Assembly: GCF_007556815.1 (NCBI RefSeq)
Contig: NZ_CP041743.1
Location: 1,922,001 to 1,986,000 of the forward strand
Length of the DNA: 64,000 nt
Source of the DNA: Paraburkholderia megapolitana
GTDB lineage: Bacteria; Pseudomonadota; Gammaproteobacteria; Burkholderiales; Burkholderiaceae
Reading direction: 5' to 3'
Below, one piece after another: positions 8,504 to 16,764 of the stretch (the first letter of the stretch is position 1; each line of letters begins with the position of its first letter). The position numbers were made by a program, and so were the translations under genes. Under the pieces are notes generated by a model. It saw only the letters and a program-made list of their open reading frames with translations, made no database searches and was not told where the DNA came from.

Positions 8504-9055
8504 TCAAGATAACCCCCGCAACGCTCGCAGCGCCTTCTCAAGATGTTCGACGAGCGGCGATGACGGCTCCAGAACCCACGCTTGCAAGCCATGCCCGGTG
8601 ACAGCCATCCCCGTCGCCGAGGCGAGGCGTGCAATTCCAGGCTCGATCCCGCGAAGTTGAAGCGCCTCGGCGATCGTCTGTGTGATCGCCGCCGATTTGG
8701 CGAGTTGACGCTCCTGCAGTGCGGGCGTCTGCGCGATCACCGCTTGCCCCAGCTCGGCGAACGGCAGGTTCTCTTCGAACATCGGCGCAAGCGACTGAAA
8801 CGCCCACACCACGACCTCGAGTGGACCTAGCGTGGGCGGCGCCTCGGCAATCGCGGTGCTCAGGCCGGCATGCAACGCGGCCTCGTTGAACAGCACTTCG
8901 CGCTTGTCCGGGAAATAGCGGAAGAAGGTGCGCTCCGTGACGCCGGCGCGCGCGGCGATTTCTGCGGCAGTAGTCCCGTCATAGCCCTTCTCGTGGAATA
9001 GCTCGAGAGCAGCCTCCTGCATGCGGCGACGCACGTCTCCTCGATCTTTTGGCAC
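8504..9055 (-). CDS. TetR family transcriptional regulator
   Basis: A 183-residue TetR repressor when started at the GTG at 9055 (MPKDRGDVRRRM), with AGGAG about 12 bases upstream. The frame also opens at 9121, but that extension is encoded by the operator repeats themselves and is unlikely to be protein. The helix-turn-helix is at about residues 32-58 (AAEIAARAGVTERTFFRYFPDK). It is divergent from the oxidoreductase gene at 9204, with two near-identical operator copies between them, so it probably represses that gene and itself. Confidence 0.9.
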   Translation of the reverse strand: MPKDRGDVRRRMQEAALELFHEKGYDGTTAAEIAARAGVTERTFFRYFPDKREVLFNEAALHAGLSTAIAEAPPTLGPLEVVVWAFQSLAPMFEENLPFAELGQAVIAQTPALQERQLAKSAAITQTIAEALQLRGIEPGIARLASATGMAVTGHGLQAWVLEPSSPLVEHLEKALRALRGLS

Positions 9056-9074
9056 GGCTCGCGAACGCTCCTGT

Positions 9075-9093
9075 TGACAGTCACTGACATAAA
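9075..9093 (+). promoter_or_regulatory. TetR operator copy 1
   Basis: TGACAGTCACTGACATAAA; the first 15 bases form the imperfect palindrome TGNCAGTNACTGNCA. An identical 19-bp copy starts 31 bp downstream, about three helical turns away. Location between the tetR and oxidoreductase starts supports an operator role. Confidence 0.75.
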
Positions 9094-9105
9094 CCGTATG
9101 TTTAC

Positions 9106-9124
9106 TGACAGTCACTGACATAAA
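9106..9124 (+). promoter_or_regulatory. TetR operator copy 2
   Basis: Second identical copy of the 19-bp operator (TGACAGTCACTGACATAAA). The 31-bp spacing puts both copies on the same DNA face, suggesting cooperative binding by two repressor dimers. Confidence 0.75.
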
Positions 9125-9203
9125 ATATGGTGTCGACCGACTGTAGCGGATCTAAGGCATTTAAGCAACGCGCCTTCGGATCTCGTAGACGCCCGGAGAA
9201 TAT

Positions 9204-10181
9204 ATGAGCGCTGAGAAGATGAGAACGATCCGCTTTCACGACTATGGCGAGCCTGCTGACGTACTTCGGCTCGAGGAGGCGCAGATACCCGTGCCCAATG
9301 CAGGGTGCGTGGCGGTGCGCGTGCATGCCTGTGGACTGAACCCGGCCGACTGGGCGCTCTGCCGGGGGCTGTCCGCCCAGGCGTTGCCACGTGGCATAGG
9401 ACTCGATGTATCGGGAGTCGTCACGGCTATAGGGGACGGCGTTTCCGACGTCGCCATAGGCGACGCCGTATTTGGTCCAGCCGACTTCAAGAATTACCCG
9501 AGCGCAGGCGCGGCCGATTACGCCGTCCTCTACCACTGGGATCGACTTCCCGACGGGCTGTCGCACGTCGATGCAGCGGCGCTGCCGATGGTCGTCGAAA
9601 CGGCGGCCCGCTACCTTGCCTGGTCGGGTCTCAAGAAAGGGCAGACTGTTCTCATCAATGGAGGCGGCACGATGGTGGGTTTTGCCGCGGTCCAGATGGC
9701 TGTTATGCATGGTGCGCGAGTTATCGCGACGGCCGGCGAGACCTTCGCGGATCGTCTGCGTGACATGGGCGCACTAGTCGCGGCGCACGGTGACGGAATG
9801 GTAGAGCGGGTCCGCGCGCTCGTCGGTGAAGCACCCGATGTTCTCATCGATGTGGCGCCGGTCAACCTGAAAGCGGGTTCTGCGGGCGCGCTGCCCGACC
9901 TGGTGGAGATCGCTGGCGGAGACACCACGCGCGTCATCACGATCGCCGACTTCGACGGTGCGGCGAAAACCGGTGTGCGGACCGGTGCGGAGAACGTCAA
10001 AGCGGAAGGCGGCTTCAAGCTTCGCTGGGATGCGCTCGGTGAGCACGGGCGGCTGGCGGCCGAGGGACGTTTCTTCATACCGGTCGCGCGGACCTTTGCT
10101 CTCGAAGACTGGCGCGAGGCGCTCGATATCAGTCTGGCCGGTCGTGCCCGCGGCAAGCTCGTTCTGATGCCGGGCAACTGA
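9204..10181 (+). CDS. NADP-dependent zinc-free alcohol dehydrogenase/quinone oxidoreductase (MDR family)
   Basis: A 325-residue medium-chain dehydrogenase/reductase. The N-terminal GroES-like half (RVHACGLNPADWALCRG, GLDVSGVV) lacks the catalytic zinc cysteines. The Rossmann half carries INGGGTMVGFAAVQMA, as in quinone oxidoreductases and related NADPH reductases of alkenals or quinones. CGGAGAATAT precedes the ATG. It is divergent from tetR and under two putative TetR operators, so expression is probably induced by the compound it reduces. The exact substrate cannot be told. Confidence 0.9.
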   Translation: MSAEKMRTIRFHDYGEPADVLRLEEAQIPVPNAGCVAVRVHACGLNPADWALCRGLSAQALPRGIGLDVSGVVTAIGDGVSDVAIGDAVFGPADFKNYPSAGAADYAVLYHWDRLPDGLSHVDAAALPMVVETAARYLAWSGLKKGQTVLINGGGTMVGFAAVQMAVMHGARVIATAGETFADRLRDMGALVAAHGDGMVERVRALVGEAPDVLIDVAPVNLKAGSAGALPDLVEIAGGDTTRVITIADFDGAAKTGVRTGAENVKAEGGFKLRWDALGEHGRLAAEGRFFIPVARTFALEDWREALDISLAGRARGKLVLMPGN

Positions 10182-10190
10182 GCTGCTTGA

Positions 10191-11231
10191 CTAGCTTGTG
10201 ATGAACGCTTTGATCTTGAGAAGCTTCTCGGCATTTTCCACGTAGATCTTGCGCTTGACGTCGTCCGGCAGATTCAAGCCTTCAATCGAGTGAATGCCTT
10301 CGCGAATGAACATGGGGCCCCCTTCGGGATCGAAGGGGCAATCGCTGGCGAACACGACATTGTCGGGTCCGAAGAAGTCTAAACCGCAGCGCAGCGCAGA
10401 GGCCGAGCCGCCTAGAACCGTGTCGCCGTAAAACATCCGGAAATATTCCATGAACGGACGCTTCAAGCCTTTCAAGACCTGGCTATAGTCCTCGCCCGCG
10501 GTTCGTGAGCCGAGCTGAGCCCATAGCGTTTCCGCTCTTCCGGCGAAGAACGGCAGCATACCGCCACAGTGATGCGTGATGACCTTCAATTCCGGCAGGC
10601 GATCGAACAAACCAGAGAAAACCATTCGCGCCATCGCGGCGGTAGTCTCGAATGGCCAACCCATCACCTGCCAGATCTCGTAACGGGACTTCGACTCCGA
10701 GGGGTAGTCGGTAAAACTCTCTGGCCGGATGGGATGCATCCAGACAGGCACGCCATGTACTTTGCTCGCGTGCTCGAACACAGGGTAGAACTCCGGGTCA
10801 TCGAGGGGGCGCCCATTCACACTGGTCTTGATCTCGATGCCACGCGCACCGAGACGGCCAATTGCCCGATCCATTTCGCGTAAGGCCTCCGGAACGTTAT
10901 TCATAGGCACCGCCGCGACGAATGCGGGGAACTTGCGAGGATAACGGCGAACGATGTCGGCCATGCCATCGTTCGCAATCCGCGCGAATCCAGGCGATTG
11001 CGATGGGCCACCGAGCACCTCCGGCGGAGGGCTTGCCAGCGTCAGCACCTGCTGAACTTCGGGCCACTGATCCAGCATTCCGGCTCGCGCGTCGATGTCC
11101 CAGAGCATGCGCAGATTGGTCAACCGCTTGACGAGTCCGCCGTCCTTGTAACACTGCTTTATCGCCGCCAGGTATCCAGCGGGTATCACGTGATTGAAGA
11201 TGTCGATCTTGGGGATCACGGTAGAGGTCAC
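10191..11231 (-). CDS. Amidohydrolase family protein (ACMSD/decarboxylase-like)
   Basis: A 346-residue TIM-barrel amidohydrolase of the ACMSD/gamma-resorcylate decarboxylase group, which act on carboxylated aromatics or their ring-opened products. Metal-site pieces are visible: H14 (IDIFNHVIP), VWMHPIRPES, VITHHCGGMLP and ASDCPFDPEGG. The first His of the usual D-x-H-x-H motif is Phe12. A GTG start at 11231 is chosen (AGGA eight bases upstream); the frame continues to 11546 but that part crosses two strong inverted repeats. It lies downstream of the IclR gene on the same strand and next to ring-cleavage genes, suggesting a decarboxylation or hydrolysis step in that pathway. Confidence 0.85.
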   Translation of the reverse strand: MTSTVIPKIDIFNHVIPAGYLAAIKQCYKDGGLVKRLTNLRMLWDIDARAGMLDQWPEVQQVLTLASPPPEVLGGPSQSPGFARIANDGMADIVRRYPRKFPAFVAAVPMNNVPEALREMDRAIGRLGARGIEIKTSVNGRPLDDPEFYPVFEHASKVHGVPVWMHPIRPESFTDYPSESKSRYEIWQVMGWPFETTAAMARMVFSGLFDRLPELKVITHHCGGMLPFFAGRAETLWAQLGSRTAGEDYSQVLKGLKRPFMEYFRMFYGDTVLGGSASALRCGLDFFGPDNVVFASDCPFDPEGGPMFIREGIHSIEGLNLPDDVKRKIYVENAEKLLKIKAFITS

Positions 11232-11301
11232 AGTAGACGTCCTGGTGTGGTTGGCTGAGCGATGGCTGACAAAGCACAGGGGCAGGAGATGCCGGCCACC
11301 G

Positions 11302-11329
11302 GTTGTTGCCTCAAGGATGAGGCAACAAC
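11302..11329. repeat. Perfect 12-bp inverted repeat (hairpin)
   Basis: GTTGTTGCCTCA (11302-11313), loop AGGA, then TGAGGCAACAAC (11318-11329). No T run follows on either side, so a classic intrinsic terminator is unlikely. It lies in the leader of the amidohydrolase gene, two bases from the larger palindrome at 11332. Confidence 0.75.
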
Positions 11330-11331
11330 GA

Positions 11332-11367
11332 TGTGCGCATAGTAGAACAAGTTCTAGTATGCGCACA
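11332..11367. promoter_or_regulatory. 36-bp palindrome, candidate IclR operator
   Basis: TGTGCGCATA at one end is mirrored by TATGCGCACA at the other, with TAGAAC-AA-GTTCTA at the centre; 16 of 18 base pairs match. The central part resembles the palindrome at 12366-12383 before the dioxygenase gene, giving a common core AGAAYAWGTTCT. It is about 100 bp upstream of the amidohydrolase start and 100 bp past the IclR stop. Confidence 0.65.
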
Positions 11368-11466
11368 ATATTTAGTTGGATGGAGATGTTGCTTGTCGCG
11401 GTGCGCACGACGCGATGTATTGCTCTTCCTTGCAACGCTACGAGATCGCTTGCCGCCTGCAGCGGC

Positions 11467-12264
11467 TTACTCGTCCGTGCTGGCCGGAAGTGAGTCGGAG
11501 TCGGAGAAGAGGCGCTGCATATCGGCAGCGCATCGTCGCAAAGCACGCTCGGCGCGTTGTCGCAACGCCTCGTCGAAGCGGGCGGCCGGTATGGCGAAGT
11601 TCACGGCGCCGACCGGCCACTGGTCCGGCCCGACCACGGCAACGCCTACGCCCACAATGCCGGGTGTCCATTCCTCAAGCGAATAGGCGATCCCGGTTTG
11701 TCTGATCTCGGCTAGCTGTTTTTCAAGGTCTGCGCGTCTGACGATGGTCGATTCTGTCCATGCCTGAAATCGCACCCGACGAAAGTATTCCTTCTGAAAC
11801 TCGTCCGGCATCAACGCGAGCATCGCTTTGCCACCCGACGTAACGTAGAGCGGCGCGACGTCTCCCACTTTCATGTGCGTGACAAGCCGATGGGGGCCCA
11901 GGACCGTCGCAACGACCTCAAGTTGATCGCCCTGAAACTGGTTGAAAGCACTGCTTTCCGCAACTTCGCGGGTCGCATGCTGAAGGAAAATCTCGGCCTC
12001 TTTCGCGAGATCAATTGCTATTCGTCCGGCTCTCACGAGCTGCAGCAACTGCGGTCCAAGCTGATATGAGCGCCCGTCCGCGCCGGCTATCACGTAGCCC
12101 CTCGACACCATGTTGCGTAGTAGCGGGCTGAGGCTGCTTTTCGGAATGCCGAGCCGGTCAGCGATATCGCTATGAGATATACCCCGGCTCGACCGCGACA
12201 GAAGCTCGAAGAGGTCGAGGACTCGATCGGCGGACTTTACCTGCGCGTTTTTCTCAGTTGCCAT
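11467..12264 (-). CDS. IclR family transcriptional regulator
   Basis: A 265-residue IclR protein: N-terminal winged helix-turn-helix at about residues 11-62 (ISHSDIADRLGIPKSSLSPLL) and a C-terminal effector domain (SGGKAMLALMP, GIVGVGVAVVGPDQWPVGAVNFAIP). IclR proteins commonly control aromatic catabolism. It is divergent from the gentisate-dioxygenase gene and upstream of the amidohydrolase; a palindrome with a shared core lies before each, so both arms are probably its targets. Confidence 0.94.
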   Translation of the reverse strand: MATEKNAQVKSADRVLDLFELLSRSSRGISHSDIADRLGIPKSSLSPLLRNMVSRGYVIAGADGRSYQLGPQLLQLVRAGRIAIDLAKEAEIFLQHATREVAESSAFNQFQGDQLEVVATVLGPHRLVTHMKVGDVAPLYVTSGGKAMLALMPDEFQKEYFRRVRFQAWTESTIVRRADLEKQLAEIRQTGIAYSLEEWTPGIVGVGVAVVGPDQWPVGAVNFAIPAARFDEALRQRAERALRRCAADMQRLFSDSDSLPASTDE

Positions 12265-12365
12265 TTACGTTCGTCCAAGGGAATCGCCTGCATCTTATCT
12301 CCCTCGGTACATCCCGTCGATGCCAGGCGACGATCGCTTGACTCACTCAGTCGATGTGTATATAA

Positions 12366-12383
12366 ATGAGAATATGTTCTCAT
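12366..12383. promoter_or_regulatory. 18-bp palindrome, candidate IclR operator
   Basis: ATGAGAATATGTTCTCAT, with 2 mismatched pairs of 9. It lies 18 bp upstream of the chosen dioxygenase start and about 100 bp from the IclR start, so it overlaps the likely promoter. Its core matches the centre of the 11332-11367 palindrome. Confidence 0.65.
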
Positions 12384-12400
12384 ACAGGAACCAAATCGAT

Positions 12401-13483
12401 ATGATGGTCACGACCAGCGAAACCACCGATGGCCTCGTTCCGACAGTGAGTCGAGAGGCTGAAGTGGGGCGGATGGCTTTCTATGAGAAAGCCCGGACGC
12501 AAAATCTGGCGCCGCTCTGGCGCGTGCTTCACGGCCTCGTTACTGACGAGCCCAGGTCGGGGGCGATTCCAGCTCATTGGGACTATGCCGCCGTACGACC
12601 CTATCTTGCGGAGGCTTGTGACCTCATCTCAACCGACGAGGCGGAGCGCCGCGTGCTGGTTCTTGAGAATCCAGGCTTACCCGGTCAGTCCCGCATCACA
12701 CCGAGCCTCTTCGCAGGACTCCAGATCATCCTGCCCGGCGAGGTGGCGCCGGCCCACCGGCATGTCGCCTCGGCGTTGCGTTTCATCGTTGAAGGAAGCG
12801 GAGCCTATACGGCCGTAGCGGGCGAGAAAACAGTCATGGAGGTGGGCGACTTCGTTATCACGCCATCCTGGACATGGCACGATCACGGCAATCATTCGGA
12901 TAAGCCGATGGTATGGCTCGACGGCCTGGACATGCATGTCGTCAACATCCTGAGCGCAAGCTTCCGGGAGAACTACGCGGGCAGGGAGCACCCGGTGACG
13001 CGCGAACCGGGGGCATCGTTCGCCGAGGCCGGTTGCAACTTGCTGCCAGTCGATTACAAGGTGGCCTCACAGACGTCGCCGCTTTTCAGCTATCCCTATC
13101 GCGTTAGCAGGGAAGCACTCGATCGGCTGAGCCGTGCGCGGGACCTCGACAGTTGTCATGCGTTCAAGATGGTCTATATCAATCCCGTCACCGGCGGCCC
13201 GGCAATGCCGACGCTCACGACTGCAATCCAGCTGGTACCCAAAGGATTCTCGACCGAACCCTACAGGAGCACCGCGGGTACCGTGTTCTCAGTCGTTGAA
13301 GGCAAGGGCGACGCAACTGTTGGCAATGTGCGTTTCCGGTTTGGGCCTAAAGACCACTTCGTCGTCCCAAGCTGGGTCCCTTTCACATTGCTGGCCGATG
13401 AGGACGCAGTGCTGTTCAGTTACTCGGACCGTGTCATTCAGGAAAAGCTCGACATCTTTAGGGAAGTGCGTGGAAATGGTTAA
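12401..13483 (+). CDS. Gentisate 1,2-dioxygenase-type ring-cleavage dioxygenase
   Basis: A 360-residue bicupin of the gentisate/salicylate/1-hydroxy-2-naphthoate dioxygenase family, which open an aromatic ring between a hydroxyl- and a carboxyl-bearing carbon using Fe(II) and O2. The N-terminal cupin shows the iron ligands in APAHRHVASALRFIVEG and TWHDHGNH; the C-terminal cupin keeps GTVFSVVEGKG. The ATG at 12401 has AGGAA upstream; ATGs at 12374 and 12320 are possible but overlap the palindrome. The next gene, an FAH-family hydrolase, overlaps it by 8 bases, matching the gentisate route. No maleylpyruvate isomerase is present in this cluster. Confidence 0.9.
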   Translation: MMVTTSETTDGLVPTVSREAEVGRMAFYEKARTQNLAPLWRVLHGLVTDEPRSGAIPAHWDYAAVRPYLAEACDLISTDEAERRVLVLENPGLPGQSRITPSLFAGLQIILPGEVAPAHRHVASALRFIVEGSGAYTAVAGEKTVMEVGDFVITPSWTWHDHGNHSDKPMVWLDGLDMHVVNILSASFRENYAGREHPVTREPGASFAEAGCNLLPVDYKVASQTSPLFSYPYRVSREALDRLSRARDLDSCHAFKMVYINPVTGGPAMPTLTTAIQLVPKGFSTEPYRSTAGTVFSVVEGKGDATVGNVRFRFGPKDHFVVPSWVPFTLLADEDAVLFSYSDRVIQEKLDIFREVRGNG

Positions 13484-14177
13484 GACAGAAGACTATGTGT
13501 TCGCTCCTCCTCATGTGAGTAGCGTGGCGATCAAGGGCAGTGACAAGCGTTTTCCGGTTCACAGAATATATTGCGTCGGCCGAAACTATGCGGAGCACGT
13601 GCGCGAAATGGGCGGTGATGAACGGCAGAAACCGTTCTTCTTTCAGAAGCCTGCCGATTCGATCGTAGAAGACGGCGCCGCGATCCGCTACCCGTCGGGT
13701 ACGGTCGATTTCCAGCACGAGATCGAACTGGTTCTCGCAATCGGGCGTGGGGGTACCGACATCGAGGTCGAGGAAGCGGCTGGGCACATATTCGGGTTGA
13801 CGGTCGGCATTGACCTGACCCGGCGCGACTTGCAGGTTGAGGCACGACAAGCGGGGCGGCCATGGGAGATCGGCAAATCCTTCGACCATTCCGCGCCGAT
13901 CGCCGCCATCGTTCCGTTGAACGGTGAACCACTGCCGGGCAGTGGCGTCATATCGCTTCACGTCAACGGGCAGCTTCGCCAGCGGGGCGATCTTGCCGAG
14001 ATGATCTGGAATCCGGCTGAGATCGTGAGCCAGCTCTCAAGGCAATACGCGCTTCAAGCCGGCGATCTAATCTTTACTGGAACACCGGCAGGTGTAGGTC
14101 CAATGGCTGCCGGCGATGAGGTTATCGGCGAACTGGACGGCATCGGCTCCATCCGTGTTGCCATCGTTGCGGCATAA
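13476..14177 (+). CDS. Fumarylacetoacetate hydrolase family protein (fumarylpyruvate hydrolase-like)
   Basis: A 233-residue FAH-fold enzyme, near the size of NagK-type fumaryl/maleylpyruvate hydrolases. The family signature is clear: [40 protein letters not shown] (E-x-E metal ligands), [19 protein letters not shown] and [12 protein letters not shown]. The ATG at 13476 lies inside the end of the dioxygenase gene (8-base overlap), implying translational coupling. In the expected pathway it splits the ring-cleavage product to pyruvate plus a C4 acid. Confidence 0.92.
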   Translation: MVKTEDYVFAPPHVSSVAIKGSDKRFPVHRIYCVGRNYAEHVREMGGDERQKPFFFQKPADSIVEDGAAIRYPSGTVDFQHEIELVLAIGRGGTDIEVEEAAGHIFGLTVGIDLTRRDLQVEARQAGRPWEIGKSFDHSAPIAAIVPLNGEPLPGSGVISLHVNGQLRQRGDLAEMIWNPAEIVSQLSRQYALQAGDLIFTGTPAGVGPMAAGDEVIGELDGIGSIRVAIVAA

Positions 14178-14208
14178 GTCGTTTTGCGCTCGTAAGGATG
14201 AAAGCTAC

Positions 14209-14886
14209 ATGACGATTCACCGGGTAATCCGACATATTGAGCGTGCCGGGCCAGACGTGATCGACGGCCTGGCCACGGCGGGCGTCGCGACCGTTCACGA
14301 GGCCCAGGGACGTACCGGCTTGTTATCAAGCCGCATCAGACCGATCTATCCGGGCGCGCGCATTGCCGGATCCGCCATCACCATTTCGGCGCCACCGGGG
14401 GACAACTGGATGATTCATGTGGCGATCGAAGTTCTCCAGCCCACCGACGTACTCGTGCTCGCGCCAACCAGTCCCAGCGATGACGGCTACTTTGGCGATC
14501 TGCTGGCAACATCGGCACTCGCGCGTGGGTGCCGGGGGCTAGTGATCGATGCGGGCGTGCGCGACGTTCGTGATCTTGCGGCTATGGGATTTCCAGTCTG
14601 GTCTAAAACGATCTCGGCGCAGGGTACGGTGAAAGCCACCTTGGGCTCGGTCAACATTCCAGTCGTCTGCGCCGGCGTATCCATCGATGCGGGAGATGTC
14701 ATCGTTGCGGACGACGATGGCATATGTGTTGTGAAGCGCGCGATGGCGACTTCGGTTCTCGCGGCCGCTCGCGCGAGAGAGAAGAACGAAGAGGCGAAGC
14801 GCGCGCGGCTTGCCGCGGGCGAGCTTGGACTCGATATTTACCAGATGCGTCAGGTACTTGCCGACAAAGGTCTTCAATACGAGTGA
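14209..14886 (+). CDS. RraA-like / 4-carboxy-4-hydroxy-2-oxoadipate aldolase-type protein
   Basis: A 225-residue member of the RraA/HMG-CHA aldolase fold. Class II pyruvate aldolases of this family cleave 4-hydroxy-4-methyl- or 4-carboxy-4-hydroxy-2-oxo acids to pyruvate and often also decarboxylate oxaloacetate. Seen here: [40 protein letters not shown], the catalytic-type [10 protein letters not shown] and [21 protein letters not shown] precedes the ATG. The position within the ring-cleavage operon supports an aldolase role over RNase E regulation. Confidence 0.88.
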   Translation: MTIHRVIRHIERAGPDVIDGLATAGVATVHEAQGRTGLLSSRIRPIYPGARIAGSAITISAPPGDNWMIHVAIEVLQPTDVLVLAPTSPSDDGYFGDLLATSALARGCRGLVIDAGVRDVRDLAAMGFPVWSKTISAQGTVKATLGSVNIPVVCAGVSIDAGDVIVADDDGICVVKRAMATSVLAAARAREKNEEAKRARLAAGELGLDIYQMRQVLADKGLQYE

Positions 14887-14922
14887 CCGGCAATCGAATT
14901 CCGGAATGAGTTCAAAGGAACA

Positions 14923-16710
14923 ATGATGATCACCGAAGTCGTTTCCGTATGCGAGCAGTACGATGTTTTCGATGAGTGGTGCGCGTCCTTCAATGCAGCG
15001 ATTGCGGAGAAAGACTACAACAGCGTTGCGTCGCTCTTTGTCGAAGAGGGATATTGGCGCGACATGCTGACCTTCGATGAGCGGATCCAGACAGCGCAGG
15101 GTCACGCAGCGATACGGGACATGCTCGCAGGGCAGGGCGGCGATGAAATTGCGCTAAAGATTGCGGCTGAAGGGGACGTGCAGGTGGAGACGATTCCGGG
15201 TGTGGGCGGAGTCTCCGGCAGGTTCATTCGATATGAAACCGATACGATCACTGGACGCGGATATCTCCGCTTGATGTCGGGTCAGCGGCGCGCCCTTACG
15301 TTGTTGACAAGCGTGCAGGAGATCAAGGGCTTTCCAGAACAATCACTTGTGAACCGGGATTGCGATACGCATCGCTCAGGCCCAGGGGCTACGGCCAACT
15401 GGCTCGACAGACGGAGATACGAGCAGGCTTATGCAGACCGCAATCCGCAGGTTCTGGTGATCGGTGCCGGTCATTCGGGATTGACGGTTGCTGCCCGGCT
15501 TCGTCACCTGAATGTAGACACCCTGGTCATCGACCGTTCTGAACGGGTCGGCGACAACTGGCGCTCACGCTACCATTCGCTCACGCTTCACAATGAGATC
15601 TCCTGCAATCATCTCCCCTATCTTCCGTTTCCCGCTAGCTGGCCGCTCTTCCTTCCCAAAGACAAGCTTGCCGGGTGGCTCGAGTTTTATGCCGAGGCGA
15701 TGGAGTTGAATGTCTGGAACCGCACGACGTTTCTCGACGGTAGCTATGACGAATCATCCGGTCATTGGGATGTTCGTCTGAAGATGCCTGATGGGAGCAT
15801 CCGAAGCATGCGTCCGTCGCATGTCGTCATGGCGATCGGCGTGAGTGGCATCCCCAATATTCCGGAGTTCGCGGGGCAAAATCGCTTTCAGGGCGATCTC
15901 ATTCACTCGAGCCGCTTCAATAGCGCGGTCGACGTGTCGGGGGAATCCGTCGTCGTGGTGGGCGCGGGTACCAGCGCTCACGATATCGCTCAGGACGTGT
16001 ATCTGCGCGGCGGAAAGCCGACACTGGTGCAGCGTTCGTCCGTCACTGTGGTCAGTGTCGAGCAGGCCGCGCTAGCTTATGCCGCGTTTCGCCGGGACGA
16101 AGGCATCCGCCCCATTGAAGACACCGACCTCATGGTCGCCGCCATTCCATTCGATCTTTTACGCAGAGCGCACGGCCCCTTAAGCAAGGTGATGGCGAAG
16201 GGCGACGAGGAACTGCTTCGAAGACTGGCGGAGGTTGGCTTTTTGCTCGACAACGGCGAAGACGACACCGGTTTTTTCATGAAACTGGTGCGTTACCTCG
16301 GTGGATACTATCTGGATGTAGGGGCTTCCGAACTCATTATCGAAGGCAAGATCAAGCTGAAAGCGGGAGTCGGCGTGAAGCAGCTTGGCCCGCGGGAGGT
16401 GGAGCTTTCCGACGGCACCGTCCTCGAAGCTGATCTGATTGTGCTCGGTACCGGTTATCGTCCGCTCCAGGATGCGGTTGCTGCCATGTTCGGCCCAGAG
16501 GTTGCGCAGCGGGTTGGTCCGATCTGGGGGTTAGGGCCAGACAATGAAATGCAGGGCATGTGGACACGCACCGGGCAGCCGGGCTTCTTCGTGTCGGGTG
16601 GCACATTTACGATGTCGCGCTTCTACTCGAAATTGACTGCATTGCTCATCAAGTCCGACATCGAGAAAATCGGCAAGCGGCATCGTGCTAAAGAACTCAG
16701 TGACGTATAG
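14923..16710 (+). CDS. Flavin-containing monooxygenase with N-terminal SnoaL-like domain
   Basis: A 595-residue two-domain enzyme. Residues about 15-135 look like a SnoaL/NTF2 cone (FNAAIAEKDYNSVASLFVEEGYWRD). From about 174 follows a flavin monooxygenase: FAD loop GAGHSG (181-186), the FMO fingerprint FQGDLIHSSRF, the NADPH loop GAGTSAHD and a late LGTGY motif. FMOs and Baeyer-Villiger enzymes oxygenate heteroatoms or ketones. The esterase gene downstream would fit hydrolysis of an ester made by Baeyer-Villiger oxidation (inference). CAAAGGAACA precedes the start; ATG 14926 is an alternative. Confidence 0.9.
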   Translation: MMITEVVSVCEQYDVFDEWCASFNAAIAEKDYNSVASLFVEEGYWRDMLTFDERIQTAQGHAAIRDMLAGQGGDEIALKIAAEGDVQVETIPGVGGVSGRFIRYETDTITGRGYLRLMSGQRRALTLLTSVQEIKGFPEQSLVNRDCDTHRSGPGATANWLDRRRYEQAYADRNPQVLVIGAGHSGLTVAARLRHLNVDTLVIDRSERVGDNWRSRYHSLTLHNEISCNHLPYLPFPASWPLFLPKDKLAGWLEFYAEAMELNVWNRTTFLDGSYDESSGHWDVRLKMPDGSIRSMRPSHVVMAIGVSGIPNIPEFAGQNRFQGDLIHSSRFNSAVDVSGESVVVVGAGTSAHDIAQDVYLRGGKPTLVQRSSVTVVSVEQAALAYAAFRRDEGIRPIEDTDLMVAAIPFDLLRRAHGPLSKVMAKGDEELLRRLAEVGFLLDNGEDDTGFFMKLVRYLGGYYLDVGASELIIEGKIKLKAGVGVKQLGPREVELSDGTVLEADLIVLGTGYRPLQDAVAAMFGPEVAQRVGPIWGLGPDNEMQGMWTRTGQPGFFVSGGTFTMSRFYSKLTALLIKSDIEKIGKRHRAKELSDV

Positions 16711-16764
16711 GTTTGTGAATCATGGGTGACGTTATGCGCCTGAACTTTACTGCCGGAGTAGTGA

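Noticed and set aside
9056..9121. N-terminal extension of the TetR protein from 9121
   Set aside because: Those codons are the two operator repeats; GTG 9055 gives the family-typical start.
11232..11546. Upstream extension of the amidohydrolase frame to 11546
   Set aside because: It crosses a perfect hairpin and a 36-bp palindrome and overlaps the IclR coding end; residues do not look like protein.
13134..13475. Extension of the FAH-family frame upstream of 13476
   Set aside because: It lies within the dioxygenase gene in another frame; ATG 13476 gives a normal family start.
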